A stretch of 64,000 nucleotides of DNA from Zoogloeaceae bacterium G21618-S1 (GCA_027214125.1 JAPWHF010000005.1:62951-126950); one strand, 5' to 3'. Shown: positions 44,344 to 53,513, counted from the stretch's first letter. Program-made: numbers and translations. The notes: generated by a model not told the origin, from the sequence alone.

Positions 44344-45144
44344 TTATTTGCCCTTGAAGCTGGGCTTGCGCTTGTCCAGAAACGCGGTCACGCCTTCGGC
44401 AAAATCGCCGGTGGCACTGCACCGCGAGAAGGCCTCGGCTTCGCTTTGCAACTGGGCTTCGAGCTGATTGTCGATGCTCGCGTTGATCAAGCGCTTGAAC
44501 TCGCCGTAGGCGTGACGCGGGCCGGCCTTAAGTCGCGCAACGAGCGCATCGACCGAGGCGTCCAGCTCGGCGGCTGGCACCACCCGGCTGACCAGACCGA
44601 GGCGCAAGGCCTCGTCGGTCTTGAAGCGATCCGACAGCATCAACAACTCGAGTGCCTTGCGTCGTCCGACCTCCCGCGGCAAGAAGTAGGACATGCCGCC
44701 GTCCGCCGACAATCCGATCGCGGCGTAAGCAGTGGTGAACACCGCGTCATCGGCGGCCACGGCCAGATCACAACCGAGCATCAGCGAGAGCCCGAACCCG
44801 GCGCAGGCGCCGCGCACCTTGGCAATCACCGGTTGATGCAGCGACTGCAGCGTCTCGACGGTCGGGTTGATGTGATGCACGATCATGGCCTTGAAGGTGG
44901 CCAGGCGCGCCTGAGGCGTTTGCCCGAGCTGGCGGGCGAAATCGTTGAGATCGCCGCCGGCCATGAAGTGCGCGCCGGCACCGGTGACCACCACCACCTC
45001 GACATCAGTGCGCGCCTTGAGCGCGCGGGTGGCGGCGGCCAGATCTTCCATCATTTCGAGCGACAAGGCGTTGAGCGCCTCGGGGCGGTTGAGCGTGAGC
45101 GTTGCGACGCCGTCGATGACGTCGAGAGTGGCGGTATTGGCCAT
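44344..45144 (-). CDS. Enoyl-CoA hydratase/isomerase family protein
   Basis: A 266-residue crotonase starting at MANTATLDVIDGVATLTLNRPEALNALS with AAGGAG upstream. The oxyanion-hole segments GAGAHFMAGGDL and VRGACAGFGLSLMLGCDLAVA are clear. In the second catalytic region, AYAAIGLSADGGMSYFLPREVG lacks the usual Glu-Pro-Glu style, so an isomerase or non-hydratase role is possible. It stands alone and lacks the palindromic operator found at the other fatty-acid units. Confidence 0.85.
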   Translation of the reverse strand: MANTATLDVIDGVATLTLNRPEALNALSLEMMEDLAAATRALKARTDVEVVVVTGAGAHFMAGGDLNDFARQLGQTPQARLATFKAMIVHHINPTVETLQSLHQPVIAKVRGACAGFGLSLMLGCDLAVAADDAVFTTAYAAIGLSADGGMSYFLPREVGRRKALELLMLSDRFKTDEALRLGLVSRVVPAAELDASVDALVARLKAGPRHAYGEFKRLINASIDNQLEAQLQSEAEAFSRCSATGDFAEGVTAFLDKRKPSFKGK

Positions 45145-45319
45145 GGGGGCTCCTTGGCGGATTCGGTTCGGTGGGGCGCCGGCGACCCTGCGCGGCAGCG
45201 CCTGCTGTGCCCAACTATACTGCGCCTTTCGGCGGCCCGCTGCCGCGGTGCTTGCCGGCACTGGAACCTGCGACGCCCGCCCCCACTCTCACCCAGGACT
45301 TTTCTGAGGAATCCGCCGT

Positions 45320-45901
45320 ATGCCACCGGTCACCCGTGCATTGATCATCAGCACCGCACTGATCTTTCTGTTGCAAATGAGCGGCGGCATGCCCTATCTG
45401 GCGCCCTTCGCGCTATGGCCGAATCTGGGCAATGTGCTGACCGCACCCTGGCAACTGGTGACCTACAGCTTTCTGCACGGCGGCATGGGGCACATTTTCT
45501 TCAACATGTTCGCGGTGTATATGTTCGGCAGCGAACTGGAGCGGGTGTTTGGCGCGCGCCGCTACGCCATGCTGTGGTTCGCCGGGGTGATCAGCGGGGC
45601 CTTGGCGCAGGTCGCGGTCGGCATGTTCTTCGGCGCGCAGGCGCCCGTCATCGGTGCATCGGCGGGCGTGTTCGGACTCTTGCTGACGTATGGCGTGCTG
45701 TTTCCGAAACGCCGCGTTGTGCTGCTGATCCCGCCGATTCCGATGCCGGCGGCGCTATTCGTGGCGCTCTACGGCGCGCTCGAACTGTTCCTCGGCGTCA
45801 CCGGCCTGCAGACCGGCGTGGCGCATTTTGCCCACCTGGGCGGCATGCTCGGCGCGGGCTTGATGCTCAGATACTTTTGGTCGTCTCGGCTTCGGCGCTG
45901 A
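45320..45901 (+). CDS. Rhomboid intramembrane serine protease
   Basis: A 193-residue six-helix rhomboid. GGMGHIFFNMFAVYMFG holds the HxxxN region, the nucleophile serine (about residue 115) is in GASAGVFGLLL, and the partner histidine is in AHFAHLGGMLGAG (about 170). It cleaves transmembrane substrates in the inner membrane; the natural substrate is unknown. The 3' end overlaps the convergent diguanylate cyclase gene by 35 nt. Confidence 0.93.
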   Translation: MPPVTRALIISTALIFLLQMSGGMPYLAPFALWPNLGNVLTAPWQLVTYSFLHGGMGHIFFNMFAVYMFGSELERVFGARRYAMLWFAGVISGALAQVAVGMFFGAQAPVIGASAGVFGLLLTYGVLFPKRRVVLLIPPIPMPAALFVALYGALELFLGVTGLQTGVAHFAHLGGMLGAGLMLRYFWSSRLRR

Positions 45902-48900
45902 GCCAGGTGTCGGCAAACACCGTCGCTGGCACCGGCTTGCCATAGAAGTAGCCCTGCAAAATGCGGCAGCCGCCGCTGACCAGGAAGTCGCGCTGGGCGG
46001 CGGTTTCAACGCCCTCGGCAACCACCGCCATGCCCAGATCGCGCGCCAGTGACATGGTGGCACTGGCGATGGCGCGGTCTTCGGCGTCGTCGGGCAGATC
46101 CTTGACGAAAGAGCGGTCGATCTTGAGCCGGTGGATCGGGAAGCGCTTGAGATAGGCGAGGCTGGAATAGCCCGTGCCGAAATCATCCAGCGCGAGCGTG
46201 AAGCCCATGTCGCGCAGGCCCCACAGCCGATCGACAATATCGCTGCCGGCCTGCATCAGCGCGCTTTCGGTGATCTCGAGTTCGATCAGGCTCGGGTCGG
46301 CGCCGGTGTCCTCGAGAATGTCCTTCAAACGCGTTTCAAAGCCGGCATGACGAAACTGAATAGCGGAGATATTGACCGCCACACGCACATTCGGCCACCC
46401 TTCGCTCGCCCACTGACGCTGCTGGCGACACGCCTCGCGCAGCACCCAGTCACCAATCGACAAGATCAGGCCCGAGGTTTCCGCCACCGGGATGAAGCGA
46501 TGCGGCGGCACCTCGCCCAGATCGCGGCTGGTCCAGCGCAACAAGGCTTCGCAGCCAACGACACGCGCTTCGGGCATGCCCATTTGTGGCTGGTAGTGCA
46601 GCGTCAGCTCGTTACGCTCGATGGCGCGACGCAAGGCGGTTTCGAGCGTCAGACGCTGGTAGGCCTGGGCGTTCATCCGGTCTTCGAAGAAGCGGTAGGT
46701 GTTTCGCCCCGCGTCCTTGGCGCCGTACATGGCCAGATCGGCTTGCTTGAGCAAGCTGTCGACATCACGGGCGTCCTGCGGATAGAGCGCAATGCCGATA
46801 CTCGACGACACCACCAGCTCGTGCCCCTCGATCGAGAAGGGCAACACCAGCGCTGCGGTGATTTTGCGCGCCACGGCAGCGGCATCTTCCGGCTGGCGAA
46901 GACGGGGCACCAGCACCACGAACTCGTCGCCGCCCAGGCGCGCCAGCAAATCCTCGTCGCGCAGACTGTCCTGCAAGCGAACCGCGACAGCCCGGAGCAA
47001 CTGATCGCCCACCGGGTGACCCAGCGAATCATTCACCGTCTTGAACTGGTCGAGGTCGAGAAACAGTACCGCCAACTGGTCGCCATAACGCTCGGCGCTA
47101 CTGAGCGCCTGCGCCGTGTTGCGCATCCACAGACCCCGGTTGGGCAGCTGGGTCAGGCCATCGTAGTGGGCCAGATACTGGATGTGTGCTTCGGACTCCC
47201 GCGCCAGCGTCACGTCCTGCACGGTGCCACGCACCCGCAGACCGCCACTCGGCAATGCCACACTTTCGATCTGGAAGTGACCGATACGCTCACCCTCAAT
47301 CCCACCGGAAAATCGTGCATCCAGGGCAGCAGAGCCGACGGCAAGGCGCAAGCGTTCGATCGCTTCAGCCAGATGTTGTCGATCTTTCTCGGGGACACAG
47401 GCCAACATCGCGGCCAGATCGGTCGTCGCATCGGCGCTGACACCGAGCAGACGACACAACTCGTCGGAGCAATGCAGCCCCTCCGCCCCGTCCAGCTCCC
47501 AACTCCCCAGTTGCGCGATCGCCTGCGCGCGGGCCAAGGCCACCTGCTGCTCGCGCAGCCGCTCACTGGTCGCGGCCAACTGCGCCGTCCGTTGGCTCAC
47601 CAGCCCTTCAATCTGAAGCGTGTGGGCGCTGGTCAGCAGTAGAAACGCCCCCAACATGCCGACCGCCAACAGGTTGGTCACCAATGCAATCCAGACCACC
47701 CACCCGCGCTGCGCCGACGCATAGCCGGGCAACGCCGAGACGCGCACATCCCAGGTACGGCTGGCGAAGCTGAAGTCATCCGCCAGATTCAAACCATCGG
47801 CGGCACTCAAATCCCCCTCACAGCCCTCCGGCCCGTACAAGCGCAAAGGCCCTCGCACCGGGTCCAGATCCGACATGCACAGGCGCAAATTGGATGACAA
47901 ACGGTTCTCGAGCGCGGCACCCACCGTATCGCCCAGACGCAGGGCAACGTACGCCACGCCCAAGCGCTTTGGTGGATCCTGCCCGGCCGCGGTGTCAAAC
48001 ACCGGTTGGTAAATAACCACGCCACGCTGATCGCCCGGCTCCTGCTGCAACCGAATCGGCGACGTCGCCACGGGCAAACCAGTGTGCTCGGCCTGCTCGA
48101 TGGCGGCCCGCGCCGGCCCGAAACCCAGCGGGTTGAGTCCGATCACCGCCCGGTTGAGTGCAACGGGCTCGGCATAGACGATCGGGTAGTAGCGCGGCGC
48201 CGGCTTGACGGCCAAGGCGTGGCCGTCGGCGTCGCGCTCGAACATGTCGAAGTCCTCACCCAGCTCGGCACGCATGCGCTGCATGAAGGCCGGGCGCTCG
48301 GCTTCGGTCACGCTCGGCGCCCAGCCCATCACCCGCAATCCCTGGTAACGCGCGAACCACGGCTCGCTGAACAGACGAAACGACTGTGCGTCGGCACCGC
48401 GCTGCACGGTGGCCATGCGCTCCAGCGCCTGCAAAGCATCGAGATGGTCTTTGACCCGGGTGAAGATGCGCCCCATCAAGGCATTGGCGTCACGCTGGAA
48501 CTCATCCTCCAGGCGCTGCTTCTCCCAACTGCCAACCTGAAAAATCAGCAAGGCCATCATCAGCAAGGCAAAGCACATGGGCGGCGCGACCACGCGTCGG
48601 CGAGGTGCCCAAGCGTCTCTCGGACGCCCCAGCATCACGAAAATCAGCGGCACACAAATGAGTACGCCTAGCGAATCGCCCGCCCACCAGTTCCACCAGC
48701 TGAACGCCGCCTCTTCCATCGGCAGCGCGCCGCTCAATGCCAACACCCCCACACCGACACTGGCATTGATCAGGCAACTGATCGGCCCCGCCAAGAACAG
48801 AAAGGCCATGATCTGCCGGGCGCGATCGAGCACGACCGGAACGCCTGTCCAGCGCCTTGCCAGTGCCGCGCCGGCCGCCGCTTGCAACACGGCCCCGACC

Positions 48901-49163
48901 GCCACAAAATACGGCGCCACACTGCCTGATGCCGGCAAACCGGCTTGCCACAAGGCCACCAGATTGACCGCCAGCGCACCCAGCCCGATGGCCGGCAGCA
49001 TGCGCACCCCATAGAGCAACACGCCCGCCAAGGCGATACCGGCGGGCGGAAACAATGGCGCCACATAACCGGGTGAAATGGCCATTTGAAGCGACAACAC
49101 CCCTGTCACCAAATAGGCCAGGAACAGCAGGATGGCGTGCTGGAGCCAGCGTGGAGTCAGCAT
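45867..49163 (-). CDS. MASE1-CHASE-PAS-GGDEF-EAL cyclic-di-GMP enzyme
   Basis: A 1098-residue signalling protein. An N-terminal multi-helix MASE1-like region (about 8-240) is followed by a periplasmic CHASE-like domain (about 280-470), a helix (about 491-515), PAS (about 545-645), GGDEF (about 665-830, RLGGDEFVVLV near 742) and EAL (about 850-1090, EALLRW near 873, with ELEITESALMQ and LDDFGTGYSSLAYLKRFP). Both active-site motifs look intact, so it may make and degrade cyclic-di-GMP. Through cyclic-di-GMP it could affect motility and exopolysaccharide, both represented in this window. The start is MLTPRWLQHAILLFL; no good ribosome site is seen. Confidence 0.92.
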   Translation of the reverse strand: MLTPRWLQHAILLFLAYLVTGVLSLQMAISPGYVAPLFPPAGIALAGVLLYGVRMLPAIGLGALAVNLVALWQAGLPASGSVAPYFVAVGAVLQAAAGAALARRWTGVPVVLDRARQIMAFLFLAGPISCLINASVGVGVLALSGALPMEEAAFSWWNWWAGDSLGVLICVPLIFVMLGRPRDAWAPRRRVVAPPMCFALLMMALLIFQVGSWEKQRLEDEFQRDANALMGRIFTRVKDHLDALQALERMATVQRGADAQSFRLFSEPWFARYQGLRVMGWAPSVTEAERPAFMQRMRAELGEDFDMFERDADGHALAVKPAPRYYPIVYAEPVALNRAVIGLNPLGFGPARAAIEQAEHTGLPVATSPIRLQQEPGDQRGVVIYQPVFDTAAGQDPPKRLGVAYVALRLGDTVGAALENRLSSNLRLCMSDLDPVRGPLRLYGPEGCEGDLSAADGLNLADDFSFASRTWDVRVSALPGYASAQRGWVVWIALVTNLLAVGMLGAFLLLTSAHTLQIEGLVSQRTAQLAATSERLREQQVALARAQAIAQLGSWELDGAEGLHCSDELCRLLGVSADATTDLAAMLACVPEKDRQHLAEAIERLRLAVGSAALDARFSGGIEGERIGHFQIESVALPSGGLRVRGTVQDVTLARESEAHIQYLAHYDGLTQLPNRGLWMRNTAQALSSAERYGDQLAVLFLDLDQFKTVNDSLGHPVGDQLLRAVAVRLQDSLRDEDLLARLGGDEFVVLVPRLRQPEDAAAVARKITAALVLPFSIEGHELVVSSSIGIALYPQDARDVDSLLKQADLAMYGAKDAGRNTYRFFEDRMNAQAYQRLTLETALRRAIERNELTLHYQPQMGMPEARVVGCEALLRWTSRDLGEVPPHRFIPVAETSGLILSIGDWVLREACRQQRQWASEGWPNVRVAVNISAIQFRHAGFETRLKDILEDTGADPSLIELEITESALMQAGSDIVDRLWGLRDMGFTLALDDFGTGYSSLAYLKRFPIHRLKIDRSFVKDLPDDAEDRAIASATMSLARDLGMAVVAEGVETAAQRDFLVSGGCRILQGYFYGKPVPATVFADTWLSAEAETTKSI

Positions 49164-49340
49164 GGAGAAATGTGCAATAAACAGCCTGGGGAGATTGAGG
49201 GCGTCAACGGCACGCCATGGCGATTCTTGATGTAGATCCAGTGCCGCACCGGCCACTTTGTAACGATCGGCGCACACCGCATTTTGCGATACCGGGGCAC
49301 GCCGCAACAGGGGCAAATCCGGTACCATGGCCCTTTCAAT

Positions 49341-49356
49341 TCAAACGGTCGTTTGA
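49341..49356. promoter_or_regulatory. Palindromic operator TCAAACGGTCGTTTGA
   Basis: A 16-bp inverted repeat with perfect 7-bp arms ends 2 bp before the ATG of the dienoyl-CoA-isomerase-like gene. It matches the PsrA-type CAAAC-N4-GTTTG pattern and is 14/16 identical to a site at 57296-57311 upstream of the FadN-type gene. Binding here would block transcription or translation initiation. Confidence 0.68.
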
Positions 49357-49358
49357 TT

Positions 49359-50180
49359 ATGACAGCCCCCGGTTTCTCCAATCTCTCCCTGTCGGTAGAC
49401 AACGGTATCGCGCGCATTGCGTTCAACCGCCCGGATTGCGCCAACGCCCTGGATGCCGAACTTTGGAACACCCTGCGACGCGCCTTCCACTGGGCGGACG
49501 ACACCGATGCCGTGCGTGTGGTCATTCTGGCGGGCGAAGGCAAGCACTTCTGTGCCGGCATCGATCTCGCCCTGCTCGCCAGCATCCCGGAGCGCATCCG
49601 CCATGCCGACCCGGCCCGCGCGCAGGAGAAGCTGCGCAACATCATCCTCGACCTGCAAGACTGCGTCAGCGCCATCGCCCGCTGCCGCAAACCGGTGATC
49701 GCCGCCATCCAGGGCGCCTGCATCGGCGGCGGGGTGGACATCATCACCGCCTGTGACATGCGCTATGCCAGCGCCGACGCCCGCCTGTCGGTACGCGAAA
49801 TCGACATGGCCATGGCCGCCGACGTCGGCACGCTGCAGCGCCTGCCACGGCTGATTCCCGACGGTGTCGCTCGCGAACTGGCCTTTACCGGGCGCGAGTT
49901 CGGCGCCACCGAAGCCGCCCAAATGGGCTTGGTCAATCGCGTCTTCGACACCCCCGAGGCCTTGTCGGCCGGCGTCGAAAAAGTCGCCCGCGCCATCGCC
50001 GCCAAATCACCGCTCGCCGTTCGCGGCACCAAAGCAGTCATGGACTACGGCCGCGACCACAGCATTGAAGACGGCCTGCGCTTCGTCGCCAACTGGAACG
50101 CCAGCGCCCTGCTCACCCGCGACATGCAACTCGCCGTACAAGCCCAACAGACCCGCAAGGCCCCGCAGTTTGACGACTGA
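49359..50180 (+). CDS. Crotonase resembling delta3,5-delta2,4-dienoyl-CoA isomerase
   Basis: A 273-residue crotonase-fold enzyme starting at MTAPGFSNLSLSV. GEGKHFCAGIDLALL and QGACIGGGVDIITACDMRYAS form the oxyanion hole. The segment IDMAMAADVGTLQRLPRLIP closely resembles ECH1-type dienoyl-CoA isomerases, whose Asp residues move double bonds in odd-position unsaturated fatty acids. A palindromic operator lies immediately before the start codon. It is not in an operon with the other beta-oxidation genes but appears to share their operator. Confidence 0.85.
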   Translation: MTAPGFSNLSLSVDNGIARIAFNRPDCANALDAELWNTLRRAFHWADDTDAVRVVILAGEGKHFCAGIDLALLASIPERIRHADPARAQEKLRNIILDLQDCVSAIARCRKPVIAAIQGACIGGGVDIITACDMRYASADARLSVREIDMAMAADVGTLQRLPRLIPDGVARELAFTGREFGATEAAQMGLVNRVFDTPEALSAGVEKVARAIAAKSPLAVRGTKAVMDYGRDHSIEDGLRFVANWNASALLTRDMQLAVQAQQTRKAPQFDD

Positions 50181-50252
50181 GCGCTATTGAAAGTACCCCC
50201 CGACCGCCTATGCTTAGTTTGATGGCATAGACGCGGGCCCGGCCGGGCCTGC

Positions 50253-51542
50253 ATGCCACCGCAGCACGGCCAGTTTGGGGGGATCGCCTTGGGCAAAACG
50301 GCATTTATCAGCCACGCCTCCGAAGACGCCTCACGCGCCTTGGAGGTGTGCGCCGCGCTCGAAGCGCATGGCGTACCCTGCTGGATCGCGCCGCGCGACG
50401 TCACGCCTGGCAATGACTACGCCTCGGAAATTCTCGACGGCATCGCCGGCAGCCGCGTGTTTGTGCTGCTGCTGTCTCGCGACGCCAACGACTCGGGGTT
50501 TGTACGGCGTGAAGTCGAACGCGCCGTCAGCAAGGGCAAACCGATCTTTCCGGTACGCCTCGAGAACGTCACCCCATCGAAAGCGCTGGAGCTGTTCATC
50601 TCGTCCGCCCACTGGATCGACGCCTGGGACACCCCGCGCGATGCGCACTGGCAACGTCTGGCCGCGGTCATCCGTGGCGAGCGGGCCAGCACTTCCGCCA
50701 CGCCGGCACCGGTACTCCAGCGCACAGTCTCCCGCGCCTTTATCGGCCTGGCGGCACTGGCGCTCATCGGTGGTGTGAGCTGGTGGTTCGGGCGCGATGG
50801 CGACACGCCGACTGCAACGCCCGTGCTGACACCACCATCACCGTCGCCGTCCGCGGCAGTGACACCACCGCCGCCGTTACCAGCGCCAGCCGTAGCGCCT
50901 GCCACGCCGGTCAGCACGGCCGCCGTCGCCAGTGCAGGCCCTTGCCCGCAGCGCCTGTCCGTCAACCCCGACCTACCCTTGCCCTTCAGCTGCCAGTGCA
51001 GCCGCGACGCGGTGCGAGACGGCACCGTGTGGGGCACCGACGTCTACACCCGCGACTCGGCGCTGTGCACCGCCGCCGCGCACGCTGGTGTGGTCGGGCG
51101 TGAGGGCGGCGAGATCACCGCACTTGAAGCGCCGGGGCGCGACATCTACATCGGCACCGCCCGCAACGGCGTCACCTCCAACGACTACGGCGTCTACCGC
51201 CAGAGCCTCAGTTTTCAGGGCGCCGCCCCGCCCACCGACGGCCCCGAACGATGCCCCCAGCGCCTGTCCATCAACCCTGACCTGCCCACGCCCTTCACCT
51301 GCCGCTGCAGCGCCGAGGCGGTCGGCAGCGGCACGGTGTGGGGCACCGATGTGTACACCGGCGACTCGGGGCTGTGCAGCGCGGCCGCGCATGCCGGCGC
51401 GGTGGCGCGCTCCGGCGGCGTCATCACGGTGTATCGCGAAGCCGGCCGGGATCTCTACGTTGGCAGCCAGCGCAACGGCATCACCAGTAGCGACTACGGC
51501 CACTACGCCAGCAGCCTGCGCTTCCTGATCCGTACCTTCTGA
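50253..51542 (+). CDS. TIR-domain protein with a transmembrane helix and two LCCL domains
   Basis: A 429-residue protein of unusual build. Residues about 13-150 form a TIR domain (KTAFISHASEDASRALEVCAAL, CWIAPRDVTPGNDY, VFVLLLSRDANDSGFVRREVERA; the likely NADase glutamate is E87). A transmembrane helix (about 158-180) and a Pro/Thr/Ala linker follow. Then come two tandem LCCL-like domains (about 233-322 and 330-429), each with CPQRLS, PF-C-C, GTVWGTDVYT-DS-LC-AAAHAG and RNG-TS-DYG. TIR would be cytoplasmic and LCCL periplasmic. LCCL is known mainly from eukaryotic secreted proteins such as cochlin and factor C. An in-frame TTG at 50289 after GGGGGG is an alternative start. Function is unknown. 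Confidence 0.85.
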   Translation: MPPQHGQFGGIALGKTAFISHASEDASRALEVCAALEAHGVPCWIAPRDVTPGNDYASEILDGIAGSRVFVLLLSRDANDSGFVRREVERAVSKGKPIFPVRLENVTPSKALELFISSAHWIDAWDTPRDAHWQRLAAVIRGERASTSATPAPVLQRTVSRAFIGLAALALIGGVSWWFGRDGDTPTATPVLTPPSPSPSAAVTPPPPLPAPAVAPATPVSTAAVASAGPCPQRLSVNPDLPLPFSCQCSRDAVRDGTVWGTDVYTRDSALCTAAAHAGVVGREGGEITALEAPGRDIYIGTARNGVTSNDYGVYRQSLSFQGAAPPTDGPERCPQRLSINPDLPTPFTCRCSAEAVGSGTVWGTDVYTGDSGLCSAAAHAGAVARSGGVITVYREAGRDLYVGSQRNGITSSDYGHYASSLRFLIRTF

Positions 51543-51546
51543 ACGC

Positions 51547-51573
51547 CAACGGCCCGCGCGGGGCGGGCCGTTG
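51547..51573. terminator. GC-rich hairpin between convergent genes
   Basis: An 11-bp perfect stem (51547-51557/51563-51573) with a 5-base loop starts 5 bp after the TIR gene stop, facing the convergent acyl-CoA dehydrogenase. There is no U-tract, so it is a weak or Rho-assisted terminator. Confidence 0.6.
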
Positions 51574-51598
51574 TGGCCGACTCAGCTCAGGCGAACGA

Positions 51599-53389
51599 TC
51601 AGAACCAGTCTTCTTCCATCGCCATCAGCGGATCGACGCCGGCACGCGCAGTGCGGATCAGCGACGCCGTTTCCGGCAGCAGCTTGGCAAAGTAGAAGCG
51701 CGCCGTCACCAGCTTGGCGGCGTAGAAGCTATCGCCACTGTCGGCCTTGTCGAGGGCCACACGGGCCATTCGCGCCCACAGGTAGGCAAACACGAGGTGG
51801 CCGACCACGCGCAAGTAATCGACCGCGGCGGCGCCGACTTCTTCGGGGTTGCTCATGGCTTTCATGCCGACTTCGGCGGTGAGCTTGGTCACCTTCTCGC
51901 CCAGGTCGGCCAGCGGCAACAGGAACTCCTGCATGCGCGCGTCCTGCATGTCGGCCATGGCGAACTGCTGGATCTCGGCGCCGAACTTCTTCAGCGCCGC
52001 GCCCTGATCGCCGAGCACCTTGCGGCCGAGCAGGTCGAGCGACTGGATGGTGTTGGTGCCTTCGTAGATCATGTTGATGCGGTTGTCGCGCACATACTGC
52101 TCCATGCCCCATTCGCGGATGAAGCCGTGACCGCCGAAGACCTGCATGCAGTGCGAGGTGGCGAGCCAGCCGTTGTCGGTGAGGAAGGCTTTGACGATGG
52201 GCGTCAGCAGAGCGATGGTTTCGCCGGCGTTGCGGCGCACCTCGGCGTCGTTGGTGTTCTGCTCGCGGTCGATCAGCAGCGCGATGTACATGCCGAGCGC
52301 ACGGCCGCCTTCGGCGTAGGCGCGGGCGGTGAGCAGCATCTTGCGCACGTCGGGGTGGACGATGATCGGGTCGGCGGCTTTGTCCTTGGCCTTGGCGCCG
52401 GACAGCGCGCGGCTCTGGGTGCGGTCCTTGGCGTAGGCGGCGGCGTTCTGGTAGGCCACTTCGGTCAGGCCGAGCGACTGCATGCCGACGCCGAGGCGGG
52501 CAGCGTTCATCATCACGAACATCGCGGCCAGGCCCTTGTGGGGCTCGCCGACCAGGGTGCCGACGGCGCCGTCGAGCACCATCTGGCAGGTGGAGTTACC
52601 GTGGATGCCCATCTTGTGTTCAATGGCGCCGCAGTAGATACCGTTGCGCTCGCCCACGCTGCCATCGGCGTTCACATGGAACTTGGGCACGATGAACAAC
52701 GAGATGCCACGGCTGCCGGCCGGCGCGTCGGGCAGGCGGGCCAGCACCAGGTGGATGATGTTCTCGGCCATGTCGTGCTCGCCGGAGGAGATGAAGATCT
52801 TCTCGCCGGTGATGCGGTAGCTGCCGTCGCCCTGCGGCTCGGCTTTCGACCGCAGCAGGCCCAGATCGGTGCCGGCGTGCGGCTCGGTCAGGCACATGGT
52901 GCCAGTCCATTCGCCGCTGGTGAGCTTGGGCAGGTAGGTGGCTTTTTGCTCGGGCGTGCCGTGCGCATGCAGGGCGTCGTAGGCGCCGTGGGTCAGGCCC
53001 GGATACATGGTCCAGGCCTGGTTGGCGCTGTTGAGCATTTCATAGAAGGCCTGGTTCAGCGTCACCGGCAGGCCCTGGCCGCCGTAGTCGGGGTCGCAGG
53101 ACAGCGCGGCCCAGCCGCCGTCAACAAACTGACGATAGGCCTCGGCAAAGCCCGGCGGCGTGGTCACGGCATGGGTCTGCGTATCCAGCGTGCAGCCGAT
53201 CTCGTCGCCCTCGCGGTTGAGCGGAAAGAGCACTTCGGACGCGAACTTGCCGCCCTCTTCGAGCACGGCGTTGATGGTGTCCACATCCAGCTCGGCATGG
53301 GCCGGCATGGTCTTGAAGGCGTCTTCCACCTTGAGCACTTCGTGCAGCACGAATTGCATGTCCCGCAGGGGCGGGGTGTATTGACTCAT
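51599..53389 (-). CDS. Acyl-CoA dehydrogenase (DmdC-like, with extended C-terminal domain)
   Basis: A 596-residue flavoprotein starting MSQYTPPLRDMQFVLHEVLKVED, the opening of the 3-methylmercaptopropionyl-CoA dehydrogenase-like branch. MCLTEPHAGTDLGLLRSKAEPQGDGSYRITGEKIFIS is the FAD region and MQVFGGHGFIREWGMEQYVRDNRINMIYEGTNTIQ the C-terminal helix region, followed by an extra domain with GVDPLMAMEEDWF at the end. It starts acyl-CoA beta-oxidation; the chain length is unclear and DMSP metabolism should not be assumed. A 13/16 match to the local operator lies 41 bp upstream. Confidence 0.92.
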   Translation of the reverse strand: MSQYTPPLRDMQFVLHEVLKVEDAFKTMPAHAELDVDTINAVLEEGGKFASEVLFPLNREGDEIGCTLDTQTHAVTTPPGFAEAYRQFVDGGWAALSCDPDYGGQGLPVTLNQAFYEMLNSANQAWTMYPGLTHGAYDALHAHGTPEQKATYLPKLTSGEWTGTMCLTEPHAGTDLGLLRSKAEPQGDGSYRITGEKIFISSGEHDMAENIIHLVLARLPDAPAGSRGISLFIVPKFHVNADGSVGERNGIYCGAIEHKMGIHGNSTCQMVLDGAVGTLVGEPHKGLAAMFVMMNAARLGVGMQSLGLTEVAYQNAAAYAKDRTQSRALSGAKAKDKAADPIIVHPDVRKMLLTARAYAEGGRALGMYIALLIDREQNTNDAEVRRNAGETIALLTPIVKAFLTDNGWLATSHCMQVFGGHGFIREWGMEQYVRDNRINMIYEGTNTIQSLDLLGRKVLGDQGAALKKFGAEIQQFAMADMQDARMQEFLLPLADLGEKVTKLTAEVGMKAMSNPEEVGAAAVDYLRVVGHLVFAYLWARMARVALDKADSGDSFYAAKLVTARFYFAKLLPETASLIRTARAGVDPLMAMEEDWF

Positions 53390-53429
53390 CGCGATCTCCT
53401 CAATGCGGCGGCCTCTTTCGTGCCGCGCT

Positions 53430-53445
53430 TAAACCGAACGTTCGT
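53430..53445 (-). promoter_or_regulatory. Operator-like palindrome upstream of the acyl-CoA dehydrogenase
   Basis: Read on the minus strand, ACGAACGTTCGGTTTA matches the FadN-upstream site in 13 of 16 positions and contains the palindrome CGAACGTTCG. It lies about 40 bp before the start codon, in the promoter zone. Confidence 0.58.
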
Positions 53446-53478
53446 ACGTTTTTAGGTGCAAAAAAATGGGCAGGTGAA

Positions 53479-53505
53479 AGGCGCCGACGCAACGCGCCGG
53501 CGCCT
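53479..53505 (-). terminator. Terminator-like hairpin after the thiolase gene
   Basis: An 8-bp stem AGGCGCCG/CGGCGCCT (53479-53486/53498-53505) follows the thiolase stop by 8 bp. On the minus strand it is followed by a short TTTC, so it is a moderate terminator. Confidence 0.6.
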
Positions 53506-53513
53506 CCGTGGCA

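Noticed and set aside
51599-53389. DMSP degradation gene dmdC
   Set aside because: The enzyme resembles the DmdC branch, but no dmdA, dmdB or dmdD is nearby. This branch is common in general fatty-acid degradation loci.
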